64,000 nt of DNA, taken from the NCBI RefSeq assembly GCF_945859685.1, contig NC_079147.1:279845679-279909678 (forward strand), given 5' to 3'. A program made the translations under genes and the position numbers. The notes beneath the pieces were generated by a model. It saw only the letters and a program-made list of their open reading frames with translations. It was not told where the DNA came from and searched no databases. This DNA comes from Eupeodes corollae. Its lineage: Eukaryota > Arthropoda > Insecta > Diptera > Syrphidae. Numbering within the stretch: position 1 is the first letter of the stretch; the number at the start of each line of letters is the position of its first letter. Below are positions 22,811 to 32,538 of this stretch, piece by piece.

Positions 22811-24487
22811 TGTGCAAAAGAATAGATTCATGCAAATAAATAGCAAAGACCAAGCATGAAAAACCAACAGCTACTCGTGTTTTGTCCGAAATATGCGAAA
22901 AAATGGCTACAAATTATCTCAAAAGAATCGTAAACAGCGAATTTCAAAATTAAATGGCAAAGGTCAAACTTCTTTAGTGAAATTGAAATGTATACCAAAA
23001 ATACGAGTATATCGCTGTGTGTTTTTATTAAGCTTTACTTTCGAAATCGAAAAAAGAATAATCCGTTAAGTTTTTAAGAATCGCTTAGCGTTTAAACTAT
23101 TTTTATCTATTCCAATAGCTGATTTTATGCAGTCCTCTGTCAATATATATAATGGATTTTAAATCTTGAAAAGCTGATTGTTCCATACAAATATCATTAA
23201 AGTTTTAACAATTTGTCGAATGTTTGTTATGGAAAATCTGGTTTGTGCCTTTTGAAATTGTTTTCAGTGCACCCATACCTTAATACATTTGTAGAACAAC
23301 TTTTACCTTTTTTTTTCATGATTTTTATGACATAATAAGAATGAATTATAGGTGCTCCTAATTTTATTTATATAAAAGAAGTAATTTAGTTAAATTTTTA
23401 CTGAAGAATTTTAGGAATTAATTGAAAAATACAAATATGTGAAACCAAATTCAATTCACATATTGTATCATCTTAACCAATGTGTTCATTTAGTAAGTGT
23501 AAGCTCACATTTAATTGTGGTTATTGGCATCACTTTTAAATGTCAATTAGTTTGTGTATTGTGGAACGCAATTTGTCACTCGCACTCGTTACTTTTGTAT
23601 CATCCACAAAAAAGATGTATGTACATAATTTTCTTCACAAATCACAAATGGCCGCCATTTGTCCAAAGAAATACTAAGTCGTCTGCAAATTTGTATTTCC
23701 AAAGTTAAATTTGAGCTATAAATTCAACCCAAAAAATAAAATTTATACAATAATATTGTAAAGCATTTAATTCCACACAAGTACGTATAATTTATTTGTG
23801 TTTTTCTGTTCGCGAAATGTGTTTAATTTCCATTTAAAAAAAAGGAACAACGATACGGCGTTGAAGTTGAATGAATTGAATGTGCTTCTTGAATTTTTCT
23901 CGGTCGTTCTCGCCCGCAGAAAGTGGTGATTTTTTTAATTTAAATTAAAAAAATGAATTCCTTTTGTGAACTCAGCGTCAGCATTCAACAAAAATCAAAA
24001 ACAAAAACATTTATTATTCCCAAAATAAAGAACAAAGAAACCAAACAGTGAATTTACTAAAATAACCTAATTAATTATCTTCTTTTTCTTGCAACAAATT
24101 TTGGCGTATTTTCTTTTAATTTATTTAAAATTTATTAAAAGTAAAAAGAAATAAATGATTTATAAAAAAACTAACGAACTAAAATATATTACAGCTAACC
24201 CTGGATCCTCGTCGTCGTTTTACTGTAAATCCCTTGTCAAGAATCGCGTGGACTGAAAAATAACAATCGCAACCGCGCGTCGTTGTCGTCCGAGTCCGAG
24301 ACAAAAGTGGAGCCATAAACTCTTGAACGAACAATTGGCAACCACAAGATTACAGTTCGGAGGCAAGTTTTTGTCTCCTCGACTTAAATAATCGTTTGTC
24401 GCGGCGGCCTTTATTATTAGTACATCGAACGCCGCTGAAGAAAAACTCCCCCTTGACTCGTGTCTCACCTCGCGGAGGAGGGAGGAA
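22811..24487. other. Intergenic region and putative 5' region of the SR-rich gene
   Basis: AT-rich with no coding signal to about 24190, then noticeably GC-richer (24200-24490), as expected of a 5' UTR or promoter region in front of the ATG at 24488. No TATA box stands out. Confidence 0.45.
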
Positions 24488-27187
24488 ATGTCGATGTCTA
24501 GGCGACGGGAAATAAATCCTAAATTACGGATGGATAGGCAACCCGCTATTGCCAGAATAACAGGTACCTATCCCAACGATCGACAAACAGACAGACACCA
24601 AAATGTGCGATGTCTGGATGAGATGAGTTTCTGTTTTCTTTTTTTTCAAAGTTTTTGGTTTAGGCTGTTTTTCTAATATCGTTTAACCTTGCTCTCTTCT
24701 GAAATCATGAACACCTTTTAATGGACTTCACGTCTTTTAAGCCTTTCTGCGAGGAGATCCTCTGTGTCGGCTGGCACACAACCTTAAGTTGCTCGTCCTC
24801 TTTTCGTCTGCTTTCCCCTTTGGTTCTCATAATTTGTCTACTTTATTCTTAACACTTTGTTTGATGAGTCCCTCTTCACCTCCTTAGATCCAAGTTTGCC
24901 AGCTGGAAAGCGTCGTGAAATCGATAACGTGATGAAGAAGGCACGAGCCAACACCAACGACTACTGGGACAAGAAGCTGCTGGAAGTGGAGGAGAAGGAT
25001 CCGAATCGCTGGCGACACACTGGGTACAAGAAAATGTACATTCAAGGCGAGAGCAGTTCGGGAGAAAGTGATCGCGAAGGAAACTTCCGTTATAACGCCG
25101 GCGGTGCTGGCCCAAGCGGAGGCGGGGGTGGAGGAGGTGGTGGTGTTGGAGGAGGTCCGTCGGCCCTAAACGGTCGTATAGGTGGCCCTGGAATGTACCA
25201 CCGTCCATCGCGTTCGCCACGTAGTCGAAGTCGGTCGCGCTTGCGTAAATCACCACCACTGTCACCCCAAATGCGTCGTCGGTCACCAGTTGAGCATGGT
25301 CGTCGTATGTCACCGCCGCCGCAAATGGATCGTCGCCCGAGGTCTCCTGAACCGGGAAGGAGAATCATGCCGCCGCGTTCACCTCAGGATATGGGTGGCC
25401 GCAGACCCGGTCCGCGTCCTCGGTCGCCACCTGAGCCGCTGAATAACGCACGTCGTGTAAAGTCTCCGCCGCGTTCGCCTATGGGTCGTCGTCGTTCACC
25501 TGGGGGAATGCCTCCGGCAAGGCGTCATTCCCCAGCGGCTGGCAGTTCGATGCCGCCCAACAAACGGGGTCAGATATTGCCGCGCTCAAAGAGGCCTCCG
25601 TCGCCTCCGCCGAGGGTAAGTAAAACAATAAAAGAAAAGAGTTTAAAGCTCTCACTAAATTTGTAATTGAACAGTTTTGATTGATATTTACTTTTATGTT
25701 TTCTTCTTTTCATAGAATTCGTGTCGTTCGCGGTCAAATAGCTCGGTAAGCAGTTGCTCGGACGATTCCTGCTCGGTTTGCTCGCCCAAACATCATCGTC
25801 AATATTCAAGGTAAGTTCTATTCTACATGACTCAAGTGGTCATTAAGAAGTGTTCTTCTCTGTAAACTGGTTTGATTTGTTTATTATTTCTTTTAGATCA
25901 ACATCCTTGTCGCGTCCGCGTCCTGCAGGTGGCCCTCGATCGCCTCCTCCTAAGAGAGGACCACCAGGTCCACCTATTTCGCGTCCTCCAATGCAATACA
26001 GAGGCGTGCCTCCAAACACAATGCCCTCTTCGTCTCGTGTACGCCCGTCGACTCCTCCTCAGGTCCGCGGAGAAAAATACAGAGAAGAAAAAGTAAGTTT
26101 CAATAAATTCATAGATTTTACTGCAATTACAATTTTCGCTTTAATTTGTTTCTTTCTCAGCTTCGTCGCATAAGTAGAGAACGTAGTCGTGATATGATAA
26201 TTGAAAGGCCACCCCCGGAAAGCTCTCTACAAATGGCTCGTGCACCACGTCATTCGCCGCCGGAAGATCCACGTTTGAAAAATAGGCCACCAGAGCCCAT
26301 GGAACAAGTTGTTCCAAAGAAAAAAAAGAAGGAATCTAACGATAAGTTGGTAATTTGAAAAATGAAACGCTGCGGAATCTTTGAATGCTTAATCTCTAAT
26401 GTTTTTCTTTTTCATTTAAATCTTGTTTATGAATATTTACTTTCTAAAGGTACGTACTCGCATAAAGATTGAAGGTGAAAAACGCAAAAAACACGGCTCA
26501 TCATCTGAATCCGATGACTCTGGATCGGATAGTGAGAGTTCATTGCCAACATTTACGGCAACAACACGACTAACATTGTCGGAGAGATTCGGTAAAATGG
26601 CTCAATGGAGTATTGATCGTAGCAATATGGAAAATATGCGAATTACGAAAGATTCAACTGGTGGAGCGCTGAAGGTTATGATCGAAGAAGGACTGGAGTC
26701 TCCGCCGCGTCGGTATTCGTATTCTCCAGCTCCGGCTGGCCATTTTCCCGAGGAATTGGCCACAACCGCGCCGTCGGGCATGTTGTCGTGGGATGATGTA
26801 CGCGTTCGCTACGAATATTACAAGAATCGTGGATATTTACGTGATTTAGATTTAAAGGTAATTTTTGTTTCCTTTTAATTTTTAGAGAAAGGGAGAGAGA
26901 GAGAGAGAGAACAAGTGTGGTACTCATTTAAAAACCAATCTCCTAACTCCTAAAACTTATACCACAAATTTACTCACATTTTTAATTGGCTATTGAATCA
27001 ATAAATCAACAACTTTGTTTTGTTTTGGTTTTCTTCTTCTATTTTTTAGGACTATATAAAATGGGAAGAGTGGTGGTACAAGTACCAAGAATGGTTGAAA
27101 CAAGAACGTTATTATGAATTCTGGGAAAGGCAACAAATGCATAGGCGTCGTCGCAAGAAAATTCCCATTGCCCAACGATTGAACTGA
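24488..27187 (+). CDS. Ser/Arg/Pro-rich nuclear-type protein, function not recognised
   Basis: A seven-exon model with consistent phases: 24488-24563, 24888-25615, 25716-25810, 25897-26092, 26161-26349, 26450-26857, 27050-27187, giving 609 aa. Order of regions: a basic start (MSMSRRREINPKLRM); a charged block (RREIDNVMKKARANTNDYWD and DPNRWRHTGYKKMYI, residues 32-80); a Gly run (about 99-118); a long Arg/Ser/Pro tract with RSPRSRSRSR, RRRSP and PPR repeats (about 120-365); a Ser/Asp acidic patch (KKHGSSSESDDSGSDSES); a conserved-looking block (TLSERFGKMAQWSIDRSNME); and a Trp/Tyr-rich C-terminus (KWEEWWYKYQEW, YYEFWERQQ). RS tracts suggest a nuclear speckle or splicing role; the C-terminus looks like a fixed domain. 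I do not recognise the family, and an SRRM-like or other RS-protein assignment would be a guess. Intron 6 contains a GA microsatellite. Confidence 0.85.
26886..26911 (+). repeat. GA/GAGAGA microsatellite in an intron
   Basis: A purine run with nine GA units in intron 6 of the SR-rich gene, shortly after its donor site. Confidence 0.8.
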
Positions 27188-28032
27188 ATAAACTAACTTT
27201 GGAGGAAACTACAAATATCGGAACAAAAAACAAAACTCAATTTAAATTTCGGAATTTAAGTTATTTGCAATGATGGATGGTTCAAATGTCCTGCGTAAAA
27301 TTCAACCAAAAATACTTTATTTTATTTTTATAGGTTACGTAGTAAACAGCTAAGCTCTTTTTGTTGTGAATTTTACGCAGCAGAACCGCGATATCATTTA
27401 TAAAAATAGAAAAGAAAATTAAGAAATTATTGTAATGGACATTTTCTTAGTATATTAATAAGTAAGAATAATAATTATAAATAATTTAGTAATTAGATTG
27501 CATCTGAATAGAAGAAATACTAAATGTGCATTAGTACTGCAATCAATCAAAACCGAAAACATAAGGAAATATTAAATGTATATGTTTTAAATGTATGCAT
27601 TTTGTTGGGATATAAGAACTAACTGAAACCATAATGTAACATTTCATCCATCTAAAGAAACAAACAAAGAATGTTGACATATAGAATATTATAATTTTCC
27701 CCATTAAATAATATAATAAAATGTTCTCTTTGCATAGATTTAATTTACAGGAAACAATCTTCGATGAAGCTACCGCGACGAAGTAAGTTCAATTAATTTG
27801 ATTAATTATTATTGTTGTCGCCAGTTCAGTGCTTTTTGATTTCACAAACTATTGGTTATATATTCGATGAAATTCTACGTTTTAAATAAAAGTAGATCAG
27901 TTCCATTTGACCACTTGCTAATTTTTAGAAATGATCTACTGTATATCTACGTCCAAAACCAAGTATTAATCTCATTTCTGTATTAATGCTCCAGATGTTT
28001 TGAACAGTATTCAAAGAAGGGCTTCTAAAATC
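27188..28032. other. 3' UTR of the SR-rich gene and intergenic sequence
   Basis: Contains a 14-bp perfect inverted repeat, CTGCGTAAAATTCA at 27291-27304 and TGAATTTTACGCAG at 27367-27380, about 100-190 bases after the stop codon. Candidate poly(A) words lie near 27706-27722 (AATAATATAATAAAATG). No gene is seen. Confidence 0.6.
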
Positions 28033-28140
28033 AGCCCTATCATAAATTGCATCGTAATCAGAAACTCTTACCAATCCCGAACTGATCATGAAATCCATTC
28101 GTAATGCAAAATTGTATGAGATCTTTCAATACGAACGTAT
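28033..28140. repeat. MITE fragment (CAGCCCTATCAT family)
   Basis: CAGCCCTATCATAAATTGCA and ATTCGTAATGCAAAATTGTA match the element at 35.67-35.83 kb (the latter in inverse). Only part of the element remains before LINE sequence starts at about 28140. Confidence 0.6.
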
Positions 28141-28616
28141 TCGGTAAAGGGCCTCACCCAACAAACTTCTCCATCTAGCTCGGTTCCTAGCTAGATGTCT
28201 CAAGTTTCGCGCTCCAAGTTGGTCACTTTTCACTTGTGCGCACCACCTGATTTGCGGTCTCCCTCTACTGCGCTGTCCTGTGGGTGTGGATTCGAAGACT
28301 TTCCAGGCCGGAGCATTGGTTTCCATGCGCTCTACGTAACTGCTATCTTAGTCATAGTATCATTATCCTTCTGGCTAAGTCTACGTCGCTGTACAGCTCG
28401 TCGTTACATCTTCTCATCCCCTCCCCTTCGATGCATACGGGACCGTAGATCACACGAAGAACCTTTCTTTCGAAACGGCCCAAGATGCTTTCATCCGCTT
28501 TTGTCATAGTCCATGCTTCTGCGCCGTATAGCAGGACAGGGATAAGGTTCTTAAATATCGACACTTTAGTCCCTCGAGAGAGGACTTTACCACTCAATTG
28601 CCTGATTGTCTTTGAT
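28137..28616 (-). mobile_element. RTE-like LINE, 3'-end copy A
   Basis: Minus strand: frame 28597-28352 reads GTKVSIFKNLIPVLLYGAEA, WTMTKADESILGRFERKVLR and VIYGPVC. Frame 28326-28126 reads FESTPTGQRSRGRPQIRW and RNRARWRSLL. This is the C-terminal region of an RTE-type LINE. It overlaps in content with copy B (28735-30505), so about 390 bases of the LINE are present twice. It begins directly beside a 5S-like sequence. Confidence 0.8.
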
Positions 28617-28619
28617 AAG

Positions 28620-28733
28620 GCCTAGTCACTGATAAAGCTTCGGTTCCCATCGATCACCGAAATCAAGCATCAGTGAGCGTGGTTAGTAGAAAGATGGGGG
28701 AAAGTCTCGAAACCTACCGCGTGCTGTTGTTCT
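28620..28733 (+). rRNA. 5S rRNA-like sequence (pseudogene or 5S-derived SINE head)
   Basis: About 114 bases align along most of their length to the shape of insect 5S rRNA. They start with GCC and contain CGGTTCCCATCGATCACCGA, AATCAAGCATCAG, GCGTGGTTAGTA, AAGATGGGGGA and ACCGCGTGCTGTTG. The order and spacing of these words match 5S, including the internal promoter region. Differences in the C-box region (GGGGGAAAGTCTCGAAAC where 5S genes have a GGGGGACCGC-type core) suggest it is not a working gene. It lies precisely between two truncated LINE copies on the opposite strand. Confidence 0.72.
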
Positions 28734-28734
28734 T

Positions 28735-30560
28735 TCTCTTCTGTGCGCACCACCTGATTCGCGGTCTTCCTCTACTGCGCTGTCCTGTGGGTGTGGATTC
28801 GAAGACGTTCCGAGCCGGAGCATTAGTTTCCATGCGATCTACGTGACCCATTAGTCGTTGAACTTTTACCCTTCTGACTAGTCTACGTTGCTGTACAGCT
28901 CGTCGTTCCATCTTCTCTTTTACTCCCCTTCGATGCATACGGGAACGTAGATCACACGAAGAACTTTTCTCTCACACCGACCCAAGGTGTTTTCATCCGC
29001 TTTTATCACAGTCCATGCTTCTGCGCCGTATAGCAGGACAGGGATAAGGTTCTTATATAGCGACACTTTAGTCCCTCGAGAGAGGACTTTACCACTCAAT
29101 TGCTTTCTTAGTTCAAAGAAACATCGGTTAGCAAGAGTTATTCTGCGTTTGATCTCAGCGGTGGTGTTGTTTTCTGCTTTTACAGCGGAGCCTAGGTAGA
29201 CGAAGTCCTTGACTACCTAAAAGTTACGTCTGTCGATGGTGACGTTTTGACCAAGACGTCGGTGTTGTATGTCCTTTCTTGACGACAGCATGTACTTTGT
29301 TTTGCCCTCATTAACAGTTAAACCCATTTTTGCCGCCTCTGCCTTAATACTTGCCAAAGCCCCATTGACATCACGCTGAGTTCTTCCGATTATGTCAATG
29401 TCATCAGCATATTCTAGTAATTGGACAGACTTTTGAAAGATAGTGTCTCTAGTGTTAACGTGTGAGCTCTGTACTATTCTGATGTTAAAGAAATCGCATG
29501 ACAACGCATCACCTTTTCTAGAGCCTTTTTGAACAACCTTTACGGAGCAGCTCCAATTCTCAATGGTCATCCTGCACAAACGGACGAGTTTGGCAGTGAT
29601 GCCTAAACTAGACATGGCTCCATACAGCTCGTGTCTGTAGATGCTGTCATATGCGGCCTTGAAATCGATGAAAAGATGGTGGGTGTCGATTTGGTGTTCT
29701 TGTTTTTTTTTTCAGGATCTGTCGTAACGGGAATATTTGACTGTGGACTTTCCTGGTCTAAGATCACACTGATACGGACCTATCAGGTTGTTGACGATGG
29801 GCTTTAGACGTTCACATATTACGTCAGAGAAAATTTTATAGGCGATGGTAGACTGATTCCTCTATAGTTGGTGCAGCTTAGAGGGTCTCCATTTTTCAGG
29901 ATCGGGCAAACAATACATATCTTACAGATAAGTTGATGCATGCTCCTAACCAACTTAACTCCAGCTGCTTTAAAGAGCTCGGCATTGAAGCCATCCGCTC
30001 CAGAGGCTTTATTAGACTTCAACTTAGATATGGCAATCTTTACTTCGTCTAAGTCGGGAGGACGGGATTGTTGGCTTTCGTCGTCTATGTTGAATTGATC
30101 ATCCTGTCTGATAGCGGAATTCGGTTTGTCGTCGCCGTTATACAATCTGCAGAAGTGGTCCTTCCATATCCTCAGCATTGACTGCGGTTCCACTATAATG
30201 CTTCCACTTTCGTCTTTGCAGCATTCGGTTCTAGGTTTATGTACCTGTGAATTTCTTTTCACCTGTTCTTAAAACTTTCGAACTCCATTCCTGCTTTTAA
30301 ACCTCTTAACATCTTCGACCGCATGCTTCGCATTCCCTTTTTTTCCTTCTAAGAAGTCGGTGTTCCTCTCGCCTCTTCTGCTCAAAGAGCTCATGAGCAG
30401 CTCTCGTTCTTTTATGCAGCGCCGCTTTGCGTGCCTTTTGTTTGCCTGCCGACATTCCTCATCGAACCAGGGGTTCCTTGCTGGTGGCTGCTTGAAACCC
30501 AGCACATCAGAGGCGATTGCTATGGAATTAATGATTTGGCTGATTAACTCAAATACTTCA
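28735..30560 (-). mobile_element. RTE-like LINE, longer copy B
   Basis: Minus strand, in broken frames: HAKRRCIKERELLMSSLSRR (30450-30380); SMLRIWKDHFCRLYNGDD (30170); AISKLKSNKASGADGFNAEL (30040-29980); PLSCTNYRGISLP (29890); CSVKVVQKGSRKGDALSC (29550); LEYADDIDIIGRTQRDVNGA (YADD box, 29420); KMGLTVNEGKTKYMLS (29330); and the end RGRPRIRWCAQ (28770). Domain order is that of an RTE-type reverse transcriptase. Frameshifts near 30265, 29820 and 29210 show it is dead. It stops at 28735 against the 5S-like sequence, before the segment retained in copy A. Confidence 0.82.
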
Positions 30561-30829
30561 CTTTAACATCATCGTACTTTCTTGTCTCAACTTTTTTACC
30601 GTTATTTTATCGGAAATATTTTGTTGTATTTCTCCCATTAAACAGTTTAACTGTAATACTCACGCTTCAGATTCATCCCTTGAATCCATCTCTCATCGTA
30701 AAGATAATTGTTATTTAGCCGTACTATACGAATGTCAAATGCCTAGCCAAGCTTTGTCAGGTGCAATGTTCAAAACAAAATAAGCAGGTTCATGTGACAT
30801 AAGGGACTTCAAAGCAAGGCAAGTTTCTA
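30561..30829. other. Intergenic, nothing recognised
   Basis: No coding or repeat signal apart from the start of the repeat described next. Confidence 0.45.
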
Positions 30830-31060
30830 GCATCTGATTGGCCAGCTGCCAAAAAATTGCCTTCCTATTAAGGCAACTTTGTTGGAAAGTTAGTCAAGAA
30901 AAATCTACCTAACTCATGTCAAAATAACAGGTGATCGTGTTTTTTTCATTCAACTAAAAGCTGAACTTTATTACTCTATGATTTACATATTTATTTTCTC
31001 CACAACTTCATTTAATGTCTCCAAAAGGGTTCCTTGTCAATATAAAAGAGAAATACATAA
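30830..31060 (-). repeat. Interspersed repeat, uninterrupted copy
   Basis: In reverse complement this matches 6290-6410 followed directly by 9105-9240. It is thus a relative of the target that lacks the 2.7-kb transposon. Shared words: AAAGCTGAACTTTATTACTC, TATTTTGACATG on the opposite strand, and TTGCCTTCCTATTAAGGCAA. Confidence 0.75.
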
Positions 31061-31199
31061 CTAATATTTCTTTACAATACAAAATACAAATCGTGATGGA
31101 CTTGTAGCTTGCCTAAGGAGTGTTCTGTAGACAATAATTTATTTGGTACTTTTTGTACTATGAACTTTAAGTAGAGGTCTGGGAAGTAACTGAATGCAT

Positions 31200-32135
31200 T
31201 AGTCAAAATGTACGTTTAAAGAATGAAGTTGACTGCAAATAAAGTCCTCTATGTTGCCTGAACCTGCCCAATGTGTACCAACCCCTTCCTATTTTCATGA
31301 AGATAAACTGTTTTGAAATGTGGTCGAATTTTAATAAAAATCTCATCTCTGGGGAAAAAATGGTTATGAATGATCGCCGAATCACAATTAGAGAAGTTGG
31401 TGATATTTTCGCATATCAATTGGCTCATGTCATAACGTTTTTTCAAATGTTTTGGGCATGAAACGAGTGGCAGCAAAATTCATTCCAAATCATGCAAAAC
31501 GCATGAACATAGCTCAGGAGCTGTTTAATGACGTCAACAACGATCCAAGTTTGCTTGAAAGGGTCATAACTGGTGATGAAACATGGTTGTACGGTTATGA
31601 TGCCTAAACCAAAGCACAATCGTCCACCTGGAAGCATCCAACGTCACTAAGAGTGAAAAAAGCACGTTAAGTTCGATCACATGTGAAGGTTCTACTTACT
31701 GTTTTCTTCGATTATAATGGCATAGTGCATCAATAATTCTTACCACAAGGTCGTACTATTAATAAGGAGGATTACCTTGAAGTTATGCTACTTTTGCGTG
31801 AAGCAATCCGAAAAAAAACGTTTCGATTTATAGAAAAACAATTCATGGCTTTTGCACCACGATAACGCACCTGCTCACTCGTGGTTGGTTGTTCGTAATT
31901 TTTTGGACAAAAACAAAACCCTAGTCATGCCCAACCTACATATTTAACAAACATGGCTCCGTGTGACTTTTTCCTGTTTCCAAAGTTGAAGATACCCATG
32001 AAGGGATGGCGTTTTCCTTCGATTAAAGAAATAAAGAACGAATCGCTGAGAATGCTCAGGGACATATCAAAATGTGAATATCAAGAGCATTATATCTGGG
32101 GAGACTACTTTGATGTAAACGAATAAATAAATATT
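31200..32135 (+). mobile_element. mariner transposon relic
   Basis: Frames in sequence read DRRITIREVGDIF (31365), MKRVAAKFIPNHAKRMNIAQ and then RVITGDETWLYGYD (31560-31605), VRSHVKVLLTVFFDYNGIVH (31675-31730), FLPQGRTINKEDYLEVM, and MAPCDFFLFPKLK (31950-31990), ending GDYFDVNE at about 32125. GDETW carries the first catalytic Asp of mariner. The HDNAPAH block is decayed (PR*RTCSLV), and the last block has the expected APCDFFLFPKL. A gap removes part of the C-terminus, and several shifts occur. Confidence 0.88.
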
Positions 32136-32538
32136 TGTTCTCGTTCTCGTATATTTCTATTTTCTCAAAAATTACGATAAATCAGTACAAATGTTCTTGA
32201 TCAGAATTATTACTCTTTCCAGCTCTGAACTCGGCCATTTGTACATAATCCATCTACCTGTCACATTTCGTTCTAAATGACACACGCTGATGTGATATTT
32301 CGTTGACGCACAAAATTGTACTAAATTATTTCGAACATAAATTTCGAAGTAAAAGAAATTACAAAAGCCGCCATTTTGAATGAGTTTGAGTACGACATTA
32401 GCAGTGGTGGTGATTTTCAGCTTTTTTGCTCAAACTATTTCTACAAAATTTGTAACCAAAAATAAAAGAATATAATCAAAAACTTGTGTTATTTTGTGCT
32501 TGAACATATAATGCGTATATTTTATTAAACAAATAACA
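32136..32538. promoter_or_regulatory. Putative 5' region of the SCAF gene
   Basis: The stretch between the mariner relic and the ATG at 32539 must hold at least part of the promoter and 5' UTR. The start site is not identifiable by eye. Confidence 0.35.

Noticed and set aside
24876..25442. Frames opposite or shifted to exon 2 of the SR-rich gene (145, 92 and 86 aa)
   Set aside because: They are shadows of a GC-rich coding exon. The spliced + frame is consistent across seven exons.
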